Below, piece after piece: positions 1-12,191 of a DNA stretch of 64,000 bases. Under the pieces are notes generated by a model. It had not been told where the DNA came from. It made no database searches and saw only the letters and a list, made by a program, of their open reading frames with translations. Every line of letters begins with the position of its first letter. Position 1 is the stretch's first letter. This stretch comes from Urophycis tenuis (Eukaryota > Chordata > Actinopteri > Gadiformes > Phycidae). The DNA is taken from contig JAXIVH010000015.1 of assembly GCA_036785325.1 (NCBI GenBank), positions 484,531 through 548,530 of the forward strand, read 5' to 3'. The translations under genes and the position numbers were made by a program.

Positions 1-280
1 TGTTGTGATGGCTTTCATGTGTAAGTCACCAGTGTGATTCCTATGCAGATGTCTCCTTGTCATCTCAGCTGGTTGTTGGGAAGGATCAACCCAAAGAGTG
101 TTTTTTTTTAAAGAAATAATGTCTATGTATCAAGTACAGTAGGTTTGGACAAGATCAATATATTTATAAAAATGCATAACTTTTCAATGAGAACTGACTT
201 TTTTTAATACATGTATACATTACATTCTATTTATTTGTTATGTGTTATAAATGTGTCATGTTAAATTGTGTGACTTTTAG

Positions 281-351
281 AGGGTTTCAAGGGATTCTTT
301 AACAAACGTTATGAACCCACCGTGGCCCGGGACAGCTCTGGCAAAATATGA
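281..351 (+). CDS. Probable terminal coding exon of an unidentified plus-strand gene
   Basis: A splice acceptor (TGTGACTTTTAG) at 269-280 is followed by an open frame read from 283 that encodes GFKGFFNKRYEPTVARDSSG, then K-I and a TGA stop at 349-351. AATAAA signals follow on the same strand at 548-553 and 565-570. The exon is short, so the protein cannot be named from it. In mammals the gene convergent with RAB35 is BICDL1 (CCDC64), which makes that a reasonable guess by position only; I do not recognise the peptide as BICDL1. The upstream exons lie outside the window. A chance open frame is possible, but acceptor, frame, stop and polyadenylation signals in the right order make a real exon more likely than not. 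Confidence 0.5.
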
Positions 352-390
352 ATAAGCACTGGAAGGTTTCACCCACACAATTCTTGACAT

Positions 391-413
391 GATTGATTGA
401 TTGATTGATTGAT
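391..413. repeat. (GATT)n microsatellite
   Basis: Short perfect tetranucleotide repeat in the presumed 3' UTR of the plus-strand exon. Confidence 0.8.
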
Positions 414-547
414 TTGGCCAAACTCTGTGTGGACCGGAGCCGGGTTAAGACTGCTCTGGTGGCCTCCCAGCCCGTCACCCACCGCAGCTCTGATGAAGTT
501 CCAGGATGCTTCTGTTGATCCTGTTTATAGTGGACACTAAAAAGTTA

Positions 548-570
548 AATAAAAGATCAATATAAATAAA
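548..570 (+). promoter_or_regulatory. Two candidate polyadenylation signals
   Basis: AATAAA occurs at 548-553 and again at 565-570, about 200 nt after the stop of the candidate plus-strand terminal exon. This is where the 3' end of that transcript would be expected. Confidence 0.4.
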
Positions 571-1908
571 AGACTTTAAAAAACAAACACCAATCCCCAG
601 ATTCCTGTAACAGGGACCATAACTGAAAATACCATGTGCTTCTCTTTCCAAAATGCCAAAGTGATTTGTATTCAATCTTACTTTTACTTTATTTGTCTAA
701 GAGAAACATCTCCATCCACTTGTCCATTCTGTTTGGTTTATCTTCCAACATATGTTCCAAAAGATTGTAGTTTCATATTTTAATTTGAAAAACAATGATT
801 TTTTTTTCTGTGTCTCCTGTGTCTGATTTACAGTGCATGTCATGGCTGACACTGAGATTGAGGTAGACACTAGAGGCAAGAAAGAGTGTGAGAGGGAGGG
901 AGAGGGAGGGGGGAAGGGTTTAGGGACAATACCTAAAGAAAGTAATAAAGTTCCTGCAATTTTCTTAAACGTGATTTCATCCATCTGGATTCATTTGTGT
1001 AATTACTGGACTAGGACCCTGGCTCACATTCGGTTGTCACGACAACAACATGCTTTTCCAATTAAAATTTAAGTTTGAATTTTTCTAAGGATTAGGATAT
1101 AGGCAGAACAAAATGCCAAATTGAATTTAATCAATCTGTATTGATTTGGTCTCAGTTACTAAATGAACTAATCCAGCAGTGAAGAACCTGCCAGGATCAT
1201 CTAGCTATATGTGTGCTGGAGGAAGTTCATCTGAATTCAATGATCAATATACTGCATGAATATCATACCTTCCACTATACAGTCACCAGCATACCATACT
1301 GAGGGTCTTTAGGACAGTGTAATACTTCACAGTTAGAAGATGATTTCATTCATTTAATATAGAAAGGCTATTCATAACAAGCAATGGCCTGGGCTATTAA
1401 ACTTGCATTACAGACTGCTGTGTCCCAAAACATTTTTTTGAGTTGAGTGAACAAAAAAGATCACTTCTGTTCCAACAATGTGAATGTAGCCCAAACGCAG
1501 TCAATAAAATCAATCACATTCATCACAAACAATAAAAAAAAAAAACCTAGACCACAGTGAAAGCCTACTGCAAGATATCACATCACTGACAACAAGCTCT
1601 TATTTTTGTGTCAAATATTTATTATTTTTCTAAAATGTTTATTGATTCAATTCATGTAAGGGGGGGACAGCATCCTCTCCAGTGTACAGCAAACCACAGC
1701 TGATAATGTGTTTCAATTCAGAGCACACAGCATGTAAACATGCACTAATGTATGCTCATATGTGTGTTCTATATTGAATATAAACACACAATTATATAAT
1801 ATATATTTACATATACATACATACACATAATGAATATTAAGTCATACAGTCTGAGATTAGATGCCATCTTCTCAGTCTGCAAGTTGTTGGCACTGCTGCA
1901 CTGTATCA

Positions 1909-2057
1909 GTGTGTGTGTGTGTGTGTGAGAGATCTGGAGTCCCTACTTCGTTTCCAACCCCCCCGCCTCTAAGAGAAGACTCCCATCTGGCACTGTAACC
2001 CCCCCCTCCCCCCCGCACACGCACACACACGCACACACACACACACAGACACACACC
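1909..2057. repeat. Opposed (GT)n and (CA)n microsatellites
   Basis: (GT)n at 1909-1927 and an interrupted (CA)n at 2015-2057 are complementary and about 90 bp apart, so a transcript could fold across them. Confidence 0.7.
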
Positions 2058-2610
2058 TTACTTCAAAGATGGTTAAAGGACATCTTGTGCATTTTCTTAA
2101 ACTGCCCAATCAATTGTTCTCCCAACATATACATTAAAAAATAAAATTAAAATAGAAACAAATACATTTCTTAGTAATTAGGAGCATTATTCCACTTTAA
2201 CACCACACCACATCCACCTTCCTCCTCCACCCTAGCCCACCCCAAAGGGTTTTGCATAACAGACCAGTTTGTTTTAAAAAAACAAAAAAAAACACTGTTT
2301 GGCATCACTTCAGTTGAAAGGGTAATAACAGTGGGCAGAGTGATAAGAGAATAGTAATAGAGGCTTTAAGAACGATAATTAACCCAAACACCATGACACG
2401 TCACCATCAGTTAAACAGGAAGATTATGCAAGCTGCAAAGCCACATTGTTGACAGTTGGCATTACTAAACACACTGTGGGACACATGTACCGCAAGCCGA
2501 CTCTTTCAACAATAAAGGTGGCACATGCCAAGGTAACAATGGGACTGGGATCTTACTGGACCTTAAGAACACCCCGTGGACTGCTCTTCTGTCATCAAGT
2601 GAAGTGCCTG

Positions 2611-2634
2611 GTGTGTGTGTGTGTGTGTGTGTGT
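2611..2634. repeat. (GT)12 microsatellite
   Basis: Twelve uninterrupted GT units in the probable rab35 3' UTR. Confidence 0.85.
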
Positions 2635-3647
2635 CCCTCAAGTGGTCCAATAAAGGAGCAGAATGCTCTGCAGCCATGCCTGGTGCTGATATGTGCTGTG
2701 GTGGGGGGTGTTGGGGGGTGGTGGGGGAGAGTAAGCACAGTGGGATGGGACAGGAGGCGGAGGCTACACAGTCTGTCTGAACACACGGCCACTTTAATTC
2801 ATAAAAGCATTTTTTCAAAGATCATTTTGGCAGTGTCATTATTTGAACAATAAAAAACACAATGATAAGGGGAGGCTAAGGGGGACAGAAACCCTGAAAG
2901 TATGCCAAGACTTGCAGGCTCACTGCTGAGAGGGAGGAGGGTTACTGCTGGGCACTGTATAAAATAACATACTGGTGGCTCACCACAACTGGTAGGAAGA
3001 GGGTCAAGTGGGGCGAAGGGGCGGTTGGCAAATAATAGACAAGATAAACAACACTAAAAGAAAATAATAAATCGCTGTAAGGTCACCAGTTGTGTCCATT
3101 AAATGATTCTCTAAACATCCCTTGGTTAAAGAGGTGAGAAATGTCCAGAGGATCTGAAACCCTCTGCCCCATTCCCCACTCCACCTCCCTGAAAAAGCAT
3201 CCAAAGGAAATAACATGAAATCCCCTCATCTTCTGACAGAGAGCATGTTTGGCTGCACGTCTGGTTCCAGAAGGACTGAGCATGTGCAGGACAGCCATGG
3301 AGAAGCATCATGGTGGACTGCTGTTTGCTCACATATCCCATTAGAGGAACATTTAAAAAAACTAAACAAAAAGGAGGAGCTCTAGGTGACACTGCTGAGT
3401 TCCAATAAAACAAGATCTGACTTTTTAATAAAATCTGTACATTTATTTTTTTCATTTTTCTTTTCTGTAAGTCTTCATGATTGGCATGTCCAAAGGGGAC
3501 ATTTTCCATTGATTCATTTTCCTTAAATTTGTATATTTATTCAATCTTGTAGCTACTTGAGTCCCATGGGGTGTGTGTGTAGGAGGATGTGTGTTTATGT
3601 GTGTTCTTTGCAGAAGAGATGATGCTGGCCTCTTTTCATTTATTTTG

Positions 3648-3776
3648 CTAGCAGCACTTTTTCTTTCGTTTACTGTTCTTGGTGAGTCTGACCACGTCGT
3701 TCTGTTGTTGCTGCTGCTGCTTGGCCAGCACGTCCTTCTTAGCTCTCAGCACCAACTCAGTGATGCAGTTGAACAT
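3648..3776 (-). CDS. rab35: rab35 coding exon 6 and stop
   Basis: Residues 160-201, MFNCITELVLRAKKD, Q6, then the basic KRKKK and terminal Cys-Cys; TAG at 3648-3650. The hypervariable tail targets the protein to the plasma membrane. Confidence 0.95.
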   Translation of the reverse strand: MFNCITELVLRAKKDVLAKQQQQQQNDVVRLTKNSKRKKKCC

Positions 3777-6700
3777 CTGGAGGAGAGAACAAGCGACAAC
3801 AAATGAGTCCCTCCAGAAAATACAAGGTCGCAAGTAACAACTTCACCTCTATTTTTACCTCTTCAACGTTGATGTTTTCTTTCGCGCTTGTTTCAAACAG
3901 GTTGATGCCCATCTGCTCAGCAAACTTCTGTGCGTCAGTCGTCTCCACAACCTTTGAGTTGGGGTCATCGTTTTTGTTCCCGACTAGGACAAACACACAA
4001 AACAACAATGTTGTTAAACTGAGAATACACAGTGAACTGTCCCTAGACTCAGGGAGCGGTCATATCAGGGACCTGGACCCCAACACAGTGGAGCCCAATG
4101 TCAAGTTAGTTGAATAAAAACACTGTCCTGTATACAAGCACAAACAGTGAACCTAAACCTAACCCCACCTGAAAAGGTTTCAAGTACGGTTCATGCGTAC
4201 TCTGTTGCATCACGTGTGAAAGCTAACTGTACCAAAACACGGAAGGGCACTGCTATTCTGCATGTCTGGGAATATTTAAGAACACGCAAATCTCATCCTC
4301 TGAACTGTAGACTCATCGCTGATTGGACCGCAGGCGAGAGGATCGTTCTTGACATCGTCTACAAAATACCAATGTTGTACCTCCTACTGTCTGCCAACCA
4401 ACAGTAGGCAGGTAGTAGCAGGCAGAAGGTATGAAGCGACATTAAAAGCTGTGAGTGGGAGGAGTGGGGGGGACTGTACTGGGGCCCAGTATGAATCAAT
4501 CAGGCCTAAACCTAACGAGGAAGTGAACAAGACAAAGGTTTTAATCCCCTTGGCTTCACGCCACAGGAGAACAGAGGAAGCCCACCTAGTATCCGGCACA
4601 CGTCGTCACAGTTCTGGTTAATTTCATGGAGCCATCGCTTCACGTTGACAAAAGACTCGGCACTGGTGACGTCATACACCACTATGACCCCATGTGTCCC
4701 TCTGTAGTATCTGGAGGAGGACAAGAACAATCAGTCAGCTTTTGCTCAGACAAAATCAGAATAAAAGTAAAAATGGTGTTATGTATTCCATGGCAACAAA
4801 CACCCTTACATGGGAACACATTGCAATATAAACAGGTCTGCACACATCTTCAGGTCTTCAGGGTCTTCACACACGTGCCGGATGCTCAACAAGTATATTT
4901 CCAATAGATTCATCATTTGAACACCAATGAAACAAGAATGTGAATGCGATGATTTGTTAAATGTTTGCACAAAGTAAAGTTTAACAACTGAGCTGCCAAA
5001 TCTGAAGTAGTTGAAGTCTCAGACTTCCACGATAAAATGCATGCAGCACTCACCTAAATATCACATACAAATGATTTGGTTCCATGACAAAAAAGTTCAC
5101 TACAGGCCAAAGAAGCTTTTCTCTGTGTGCGTTGTATTAGTAGGTTAGATGTGAGGCAGCAGCAGGGGGCCTGCGGGCCCAGAGGAGGAGGAGTGTGATG
5201 GTGTTCCAGCCTGTGCTGGGTAGGGGGTACTGCCTGTGCTGGGTAGGGGGTACTGCCTGTGTTGGGTAGGGGGTACTGCCTGTGCTGGTAGGGGGTACTG
5301 CCTGTGCTGGGTAGGGGGTACTGCCTGTGCTGGGTAGGGGGTACTGCCTGTGCTGGGTAGGGGGTACTGCCTGTGCTGGGTAGGGGGTACTGGCTGTGCT
5401 GGGTAGGGGGTACTGCCTGTGCTGGTAGGGGGTACTGCCTGTGCTGGGTAGGGGGTACTTCCTGTGTTGGGTAGGGGGTACTGCCTGTGCTGGGTAGGGG
5501 GTACTGCCTGTGCTGGGTAGGGGGTACTGGCTGTGCTGGGTAGGGGGTACTGGCTGTGCTGGGTAGGGGGTACTGGCTGTGCTGGGTAGGGGGTACTGGC
5601 TGCCCTCTGGAGAGCCTGGCAGCATGGCCAGTAAAGCCACACTGCACACAACACTAACACAAAGAAGCCTTTGTCCGGTCCGTTATGGGTATGTGTGTGT
5701 GTTTGTTTGTTCACGTCAGTGTTTGTTGTCTGACAACGTTAACTGCTTGTGTATCCCCAGGATGTGCCCAGAGGAAACGGGCCACCGGGTACAGGTTTGT
5801 GAGAGAGAGAGAGAGAGAGAGAGGAAGGTCTGGTAGAATCACCTGCATCTCCCAGCAACCAGTTCTACATCATCAGGTCAATAACGTGTCCATAAAGCCA
5901 TGCTTAACAACTGTATGGTACAACACATAAAGAAGAAATACACACTAATGGAATGAGGCTAAATTCCTCAAGATAGTCAAGTGACTCACTTTGCTTTTAT
6001 AAATCAGCCACGGATCACTTGGCATCACATTTTTAACAAAGATATGCTCGGACACCAATACCTAGTTGTGTCCCTGTATCACAGCATCATCTCCACCATG
6101 GATTCACAACATGGAACTTGAAAAAAAGTAGATGGTACAAAGCACAATAACATGGAGGTTGGAATACAGATGCCAGGGCCAGGGATGTGCACAACCAGAG
6201 CACCTTGTGACAGCCTGTCCTTTATGTGGAAGGTTCCTTATGGCCCCTAATAGGGCACCACACTGCTCTACTTCTGCACTGACAAACAACTGGCCCAAAG
6301 CTCCGCTACCAAGCAGGGATTCCTGCAGCGTGACAGAAGAATATATTCCCTATTCAACTGGAGTATCCCTGTTGTGTTGGGTGGTGTAGGACCAGTGGTT
6401 TTGTTATGGAATTCCCTACATCAGAACTCACTCGATGGTAGAGGCCTAGACATGCTGCATCTACTCTTTTGGACTTCATAGTCTATGGGGTTTAAAGACA
6501 GGTTAGAGCTGTGAAATGTGTTATTTAGTGCCATGCTGGTGAGAAATCCACAGAGGCATCAATGTGACTGACATCCAGATTGCCTTGGTCAATAACAGTA
6601 AGGACTCATCTGGGCTGTAGTAGCAGCCCTTGCTGTGTCCCTAGCCTGGTCCTGCATGACAACATTCTTCCCTCGGCAACCACTCGTGAGTCAATAAAGA

Positions 6701-9700
6701 GTAACTCACATTTATCACACACACAAGTGCAGTATTGTAGATAGGTCTCCTTCTGCATTAAGAAGTCAATAGGATGAAGCTATGTGGACTATTGGGCTAG
6801 AATCAAAATAGAAGCTGGCATGCACTTTGAGAAAAGGACTAAAACACATTTATTTGACAGAGAACAATACATTTATGAATTAGTTAATTGTTTGGCACAA
6901 GGTAATTATAAGGCAAATGCAAATTAGAGTTAATTTAGAAGCCTTTTATATTCAGAAAGTTGGGGCTCAAAAAAATAAAAAAAATCCATGTACATTTGGT
7001 GAATGAGAACGCAGCCAGCAGCAGAAGGTGTAATGCAGCTGTGGCCTACAGACACGGCGTTGCTGAACAACAGTGTTGGGGCGCAGGGTGCAGGGTTTGA
7101 CAGACTACCTGTAGGGATTCTTCAACAAGATGGCCAACCCCCACCTGTATCTGAACTGACTGCAATATGCTTTGAATAAAAGCCTCTGCTGAATAACAGA
7201 ATAGTAAGTAACCAATTCATGTCCAACACATCAACATTAAATCCTACAATACTAGAGCAGCATTTGAATGGCAGAGGAGGAATGGTTTCAACGGTGACAA
7301 ACATGATCAAGTCCAAGCCGTCTGCGTCAGGCAGGACTCATTAGGAGCAGCATGTATCTCTGGACAACAGCCTGCACATGAACTCACAGCAGAAAGGCTT
7401 CACTGTGCATGTTGCACCACTGACATACTAAGGTTTCGGACATAAAGTTCAGGATATATCATTTGTTGTTGTGGTATTATGGTATCAATTTTACAGACAT
7501 ATCTAGTCAAGTGTAGGTCACCCCCCTGTTTTACCTTGAACAGAACTATTGCAAACATTAGTGTGGGCTGACAGTTCTTGGAAGAAGGGAGTGGTTGTGT
7601 ATCCCCATGCTTACAACCCACAGCAACTTTTGATCACTTTTTAGTACTGCCGTTGTGTATGTTATAATGAGCAATGTTTTATATGAAATGTGTTACACAC
7701 CGTGGCATTATACAGTGTCTGAGAAGCTTTACTCGGATATGAACATCAAAATACTTCACTGCTCAGAGTTTTACCATCCACAAACATACATACTATAGGT
7801 GTCCAAGGAGCTTAACCCTCTGAGTTCTGCACACACCTCGCCACTGGTGTCCCTTGGTTGTGACATCCAAGCGTCTCAGAAAAGTCATGAAAATGTCATG
7901 AAAAGAACGCTACAATAGAATTTCACCCACATTTTGTCTATTACCATTAATATGTTGATGATCATACAAGACATATAACCACACCTGTCTTATATGGGTT
8001 CACTGGCTCTTTAAGCCAGCACCAAATGTATGCACGTGTGTGCAAGCAAAATGTAACCTAGGAGGTACAATGGGCTGGTGATTCAATGAACATGATATGA
8101 ATACACTACAACAACAATTAGGGTGTACCTTCTGTTGTTCTCTATGTTGCACTGCACTAGTGCTGATGTTCGTTTCCTCAAAAGAAGACGAGATTTGCCC
8201 AAAGTAGAAACCACCTCATTTGTTTTGTGAAATAAAATAAAATAATTTGTTTTAAAACATGGAACCGGCAAATTCATAGGAATCAGGCAAACATCTAGCC
8301 TGGGAACGAGTTGAATATGTAAGCTCATGTTTTACTTGCTCTGGCATACGTGTCTGGTCGCACTCTCGTGCAGCAGACCAGTCACTCCACTAATGTGAAG
8401 GCTGTGATATGATGACTGGACAGAGCAGTGACTCCAGTGTATCTAATGTGAAGGCTGTGATATGATGACTGGACAGAGCAGTCACTCCAGTGTATCTAAT
8501 GTGAAGGCTGTGATATGATGACTGGACAGAGCAGTCACTCCAGTGTATCTAATGTGAAGGCTGTGATATGTTGACTGGACAGAGCAGTGACTCCAGTGTA
8601 TCTAATGTGAAGGCTGTGATATGATGACTGGACAGAGCAGTCACTCCAGTGTATCTAATGTGAAGGCTGTGATATGTTGACTGGACAGAGCAGTCACTCC
8701 AGTGTATCTAATGTGAAGGCTGTGATATGATGACTGAACAGAGCAGTGACCAGTGGGAGCGCCGCTGAGGCATTTTCATAATCAACCAAGACTTCTGCTG
8801 CTGCTGCTGTGTCACCCGTTTCATTGCTCTAATTGATTGTAGGTCTATCCAATTGTATCTAGAGGCATTTTGGTCTGCAGCCATTGAAAACGCCCATTGG
8901 AAATGAAGCATGTTAGGTTCCAGATGAATAAGCATTTGCAAATTGGTTGGCCAACGTCAGGCTTGCAAACTTTCACAGCCATGAAATGTTGGGTTATACT
9001 CATTAGAGGTCGACGTGCGCTGATATATCGGCCATTTTTTACCCTTTTTTACCTTATCGGTATCGGCCATTCTCATATCGGCTTTTGCTGATATTTGTCC
9101 AAAATGTGCTATCTCATGTTAATTCCAACATTGGACAGGTTTAAATTTGCTGTCATTAAAAAATGAAAATATTAGTCCTGCTCAACAACTACTTGCCGTG
9201 TAAACTAAACCTTCCCAGCAACGTTGCTTGGAAACATGGGATGGTGAAGGAAGAAGTTCATTCATGGACACTGAAGAAATGGAAGAAATCCTTATAGATG
9301 GTATTTAGAATCAGAGTCCTTAATCATTTCTTGTTGAATAAGTAAAAAAAATATATATATATATATATCGGCCTAGAGTATCGGCCACTCTAGGCCATCA
9401 GATATCGGTATCGGCCCTGAAAAATGCATATCGGTCGACCCCTAATACTCATTCATAAAGGTTTTAGCTACAAAATACAGATTTTGGTCATGTTGGGTTT
9501 ATATTTGTCAGATTCCAGCTGTAACACAGTGTTCCCAGCCCTAACCCAGGCCTTAGAGGAGTGATGGAACACTAGGAGACCACCAACATTTGTACATCTG
9601 TGATCAGCATCTGTGGCGATTCCAACATGTTTGTCAGTCACAAAGATATTCTTCCCCTCTATAAAATGCCTTAGATTATTAGATTATACTTTATTCATCC

Positions 9701-12149
9701 CACAGCGGGGACATTTCCTTCCTATGTAATGGTGTGCAATGCATGGAGCCCAGAATGTATTTTCAAATCTATAGTTATTTGTACCTTCTAGTTTTGCTTA
9801 TTGTATGAAGAATAATATGTGAATACTCTCTTGGCTGTTGGTTTGTGCTCATTGTGGGTTTGAACTCTGTGTATGGTGGCTGTTTGTGGTCAAAAAAGGA
9901 GTGTTTGTTGTGTGCATTGTCCTTACGTGGAGGTGATGGTGCGAAAGCGCTCCTGTCCTGCCGTGTCCCAGATCTGTAGCTTCACCTTCTCGCCATTGAT
10001 CTCCACCGTCCGGATCTTAAAATCCACACCGATTGTGGTGATGTAGCTACCTGCAAACCACACACACATTGAGGATTAAAATACTTAGAGAAAAATAAAT
10101 AACACACACGGTTTATGACTGAGGTGTGAAGGGCCGCGAGAACATGCCTGAAAAAGTGTTGTCTGCAAATCGCAGGAGGAGACTGCTCTTTCCCACTCCT
10201 GAAGGGAAGAAGAACAAGGACAAGGTCAGTGAGAGAAAATGTAAGCCTTTGTTCATAGTTGTGCACATGCACATCAGCAGGGGAAATGGCATGGGTGCAT
10301 CAACAACTTGTGCACCAAAACACCGAGCAGAGTTTAAGTGTCATTTCCTTGACTCAGAAAGTCTAGTTCTTATAGTGAAAGCACACACCTGGGCTTAATG
10401 TAAGGCACAGATGCTATCCAGAAGCAGCCATTCTTCAATGGATTATGGAATATGATGGATATGAAGTTTCTTGGATGACAATCAAATGTGAAGTTTGGGT
10501 ATGTGTACAAAATGTAAATACAGATCAAGTAATATTAGTCTCTTGCTTGGACCTGATCAGATAAATATTATATTACACTTTACATTAAAATGTGCATGAC
10601 TATAAACTGCAGCCACACAGAATGCTTGATAGAACCCAGTTGTATACAAGGTGTGTGTGGGTATTATAAGTAGCAACATGGAAATATGATCACAGAAAAA
10701 CAGGACTAAGCAAAACATAAGGCTGACTGCAATACATGGATTCAACTACAGTTAATACATACACATCTACATATATAACATACAACAGTTGACAGATTTC
10801 CTTCATTTTATTTTCTATTTAAACATAGGCAGAAAGAGATGTGGTCTTAGGTACTGCAGAGAAAGAAGAGATGCCAACTGTCCTTTAAAGGCCGCAAGTG
10901 TTCAGGTTACTATGGACACCTGTGAGGCTCAGACAGAAGCCCAGTTTGGTTACTATGGACACCTTTGAGGCTCAGACAGAAGCCCAGTTTGGTTACTATG
11001 GACACCTGTGAGGCTCAGACAGAAGCCCAGTTTGGTTACTATGGACACCTGTGAGGCTCAGACAGAAGCCCAGTTTGGTTACTATGGACACCTGTGAGGC
11101 TCAGACAGAAGCCCAGTTTGGTTACTATGGACACCTGTGAGGCTCAGACAGAAGCCCAGTTTGTTGCCTTTCCTGGCTTCTCGTGTTTGATTGGTCCCAA
11201 TGTTAAAAACGCTCTCAACTTTCTGTGGTGTGCCCAGCACTGAGGTTCTGTTTAAGCTGACAATAGCGCTGAGGCTACAAAGCAGAACAGAGAACATCTC
11301 CTTTCGGTAGACAGCGCTTTTCAATGTGCAAAGCAAAGAATAAAAAATGTTTAAAAAGTTAGTACAGTTTGAAATATTTGATTGGAGACTGGATTATAAT
11401 GTTTTCATGACCATGCCTTGTGATTTTACATTTTGACTTCTTGATGTTGGACATATGTGGTGGCAAATCCTTATTTATTGTGCCAATTCAAAACCTTGCC
11501 AGTATCAACACTACCATGACAACTCTCTTTGAATCTGACTTAACACATGACATCAAACAAGTAAATTGCCGGGAGCCTAGAATGTTAACAGGTTGAATCA
11601 AATGTGTCCAACAGACTTTCCAAAACCCAAGCTATTGTCTGTTGTGTGAATTTCAGGCTAAACTTTGGTTATAGTTATTGGAGGAGAGTGGTGAAGACAG
11701 CGATGCTTGCGGTGCGGCTGTGGGGCTTCACACAGGCCCCTGTGTGTAGCAGTAAAGACTGGCTGTGCTGCAGCTGGGAGGGTGGTGCCAGGATCGAGAA
11801 TGTCAATGAATGCTCGTCAATGAATGAATCTTATCCCACAAAAGGATCAAGAGTGGAGAAGATGTATGAAGTCAGATATTATCTTAAAACCAATAAAACA
11901 ATACAACGTAGGCAGTTGTAAAAATAAATTAATAAATATGTATCAATACATTTCCACTAGGACCTTATCTGGCTTTAAGTACACTGCGTCAGGTGTCAAG
12001 TCATAGTCATATACCATAACCACATTTAAGGCAACATTTACAGTCGAGGTGTGACCAAAGATGCACTCCATGCAAATTGCCACTATAGTCACTACATTTC
12101 GCATAACTAAATGTGTGCAGAAAACGGTTATAGATCAGTTTCATTGCTT

Positions 12150-12191
<42 letters not shown>

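Larger units (their letters stand above)
571..3647. other. Convergent 3' UTR / intergenic region left of rab35
   Basis: No coding exon was found on either strand. The region holds (GT)n at 1909-1927 facing (CA)n at 2015-2057, (GT)12 at 2611-2634 and a G-rich plus strand at 2701-2728. Several TTTATT sites (AATAAA on the minus strand, for example 3537-3542) could end the rab35 transcript, and mammalian RAB35 has a 3' UTR of a few kilobases, so much of this is probably rab35 3' UTR. I cannot place the end of either transcript. Confidence 0.5.
4711..9926 (-). other. rab35: rab35 intron 3 (5.2 kb)
   Basis: No gene seen. It contains a 23-bp minisatellite (5211-5601), a (GA)n run (5801-5822), a 53-bp minisatellite (8379-8751) and a hAT-type element (9004-9444), each listed separately. 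The remainder (about 5830-8370) looks like unremarkable AT-rich intron. Confidence 0.8.

Noticed and set aside
5054..5714. Long overlapping minus-strand open frames (170-197 codons) rich in QYPLPSTGSTPYPAQ
   Set aside because: They are translations of the 23-bp minisatellite in three frames inside a rab35 intron; no start context, splice logic or homology.
10148..10272. Extending rab35 exon 3 through the intron to exon 2 as one open frame
   Set aside because: The 97-bp segment between them is not Rab35-like and the conserved FSGSYITT requires its removal.
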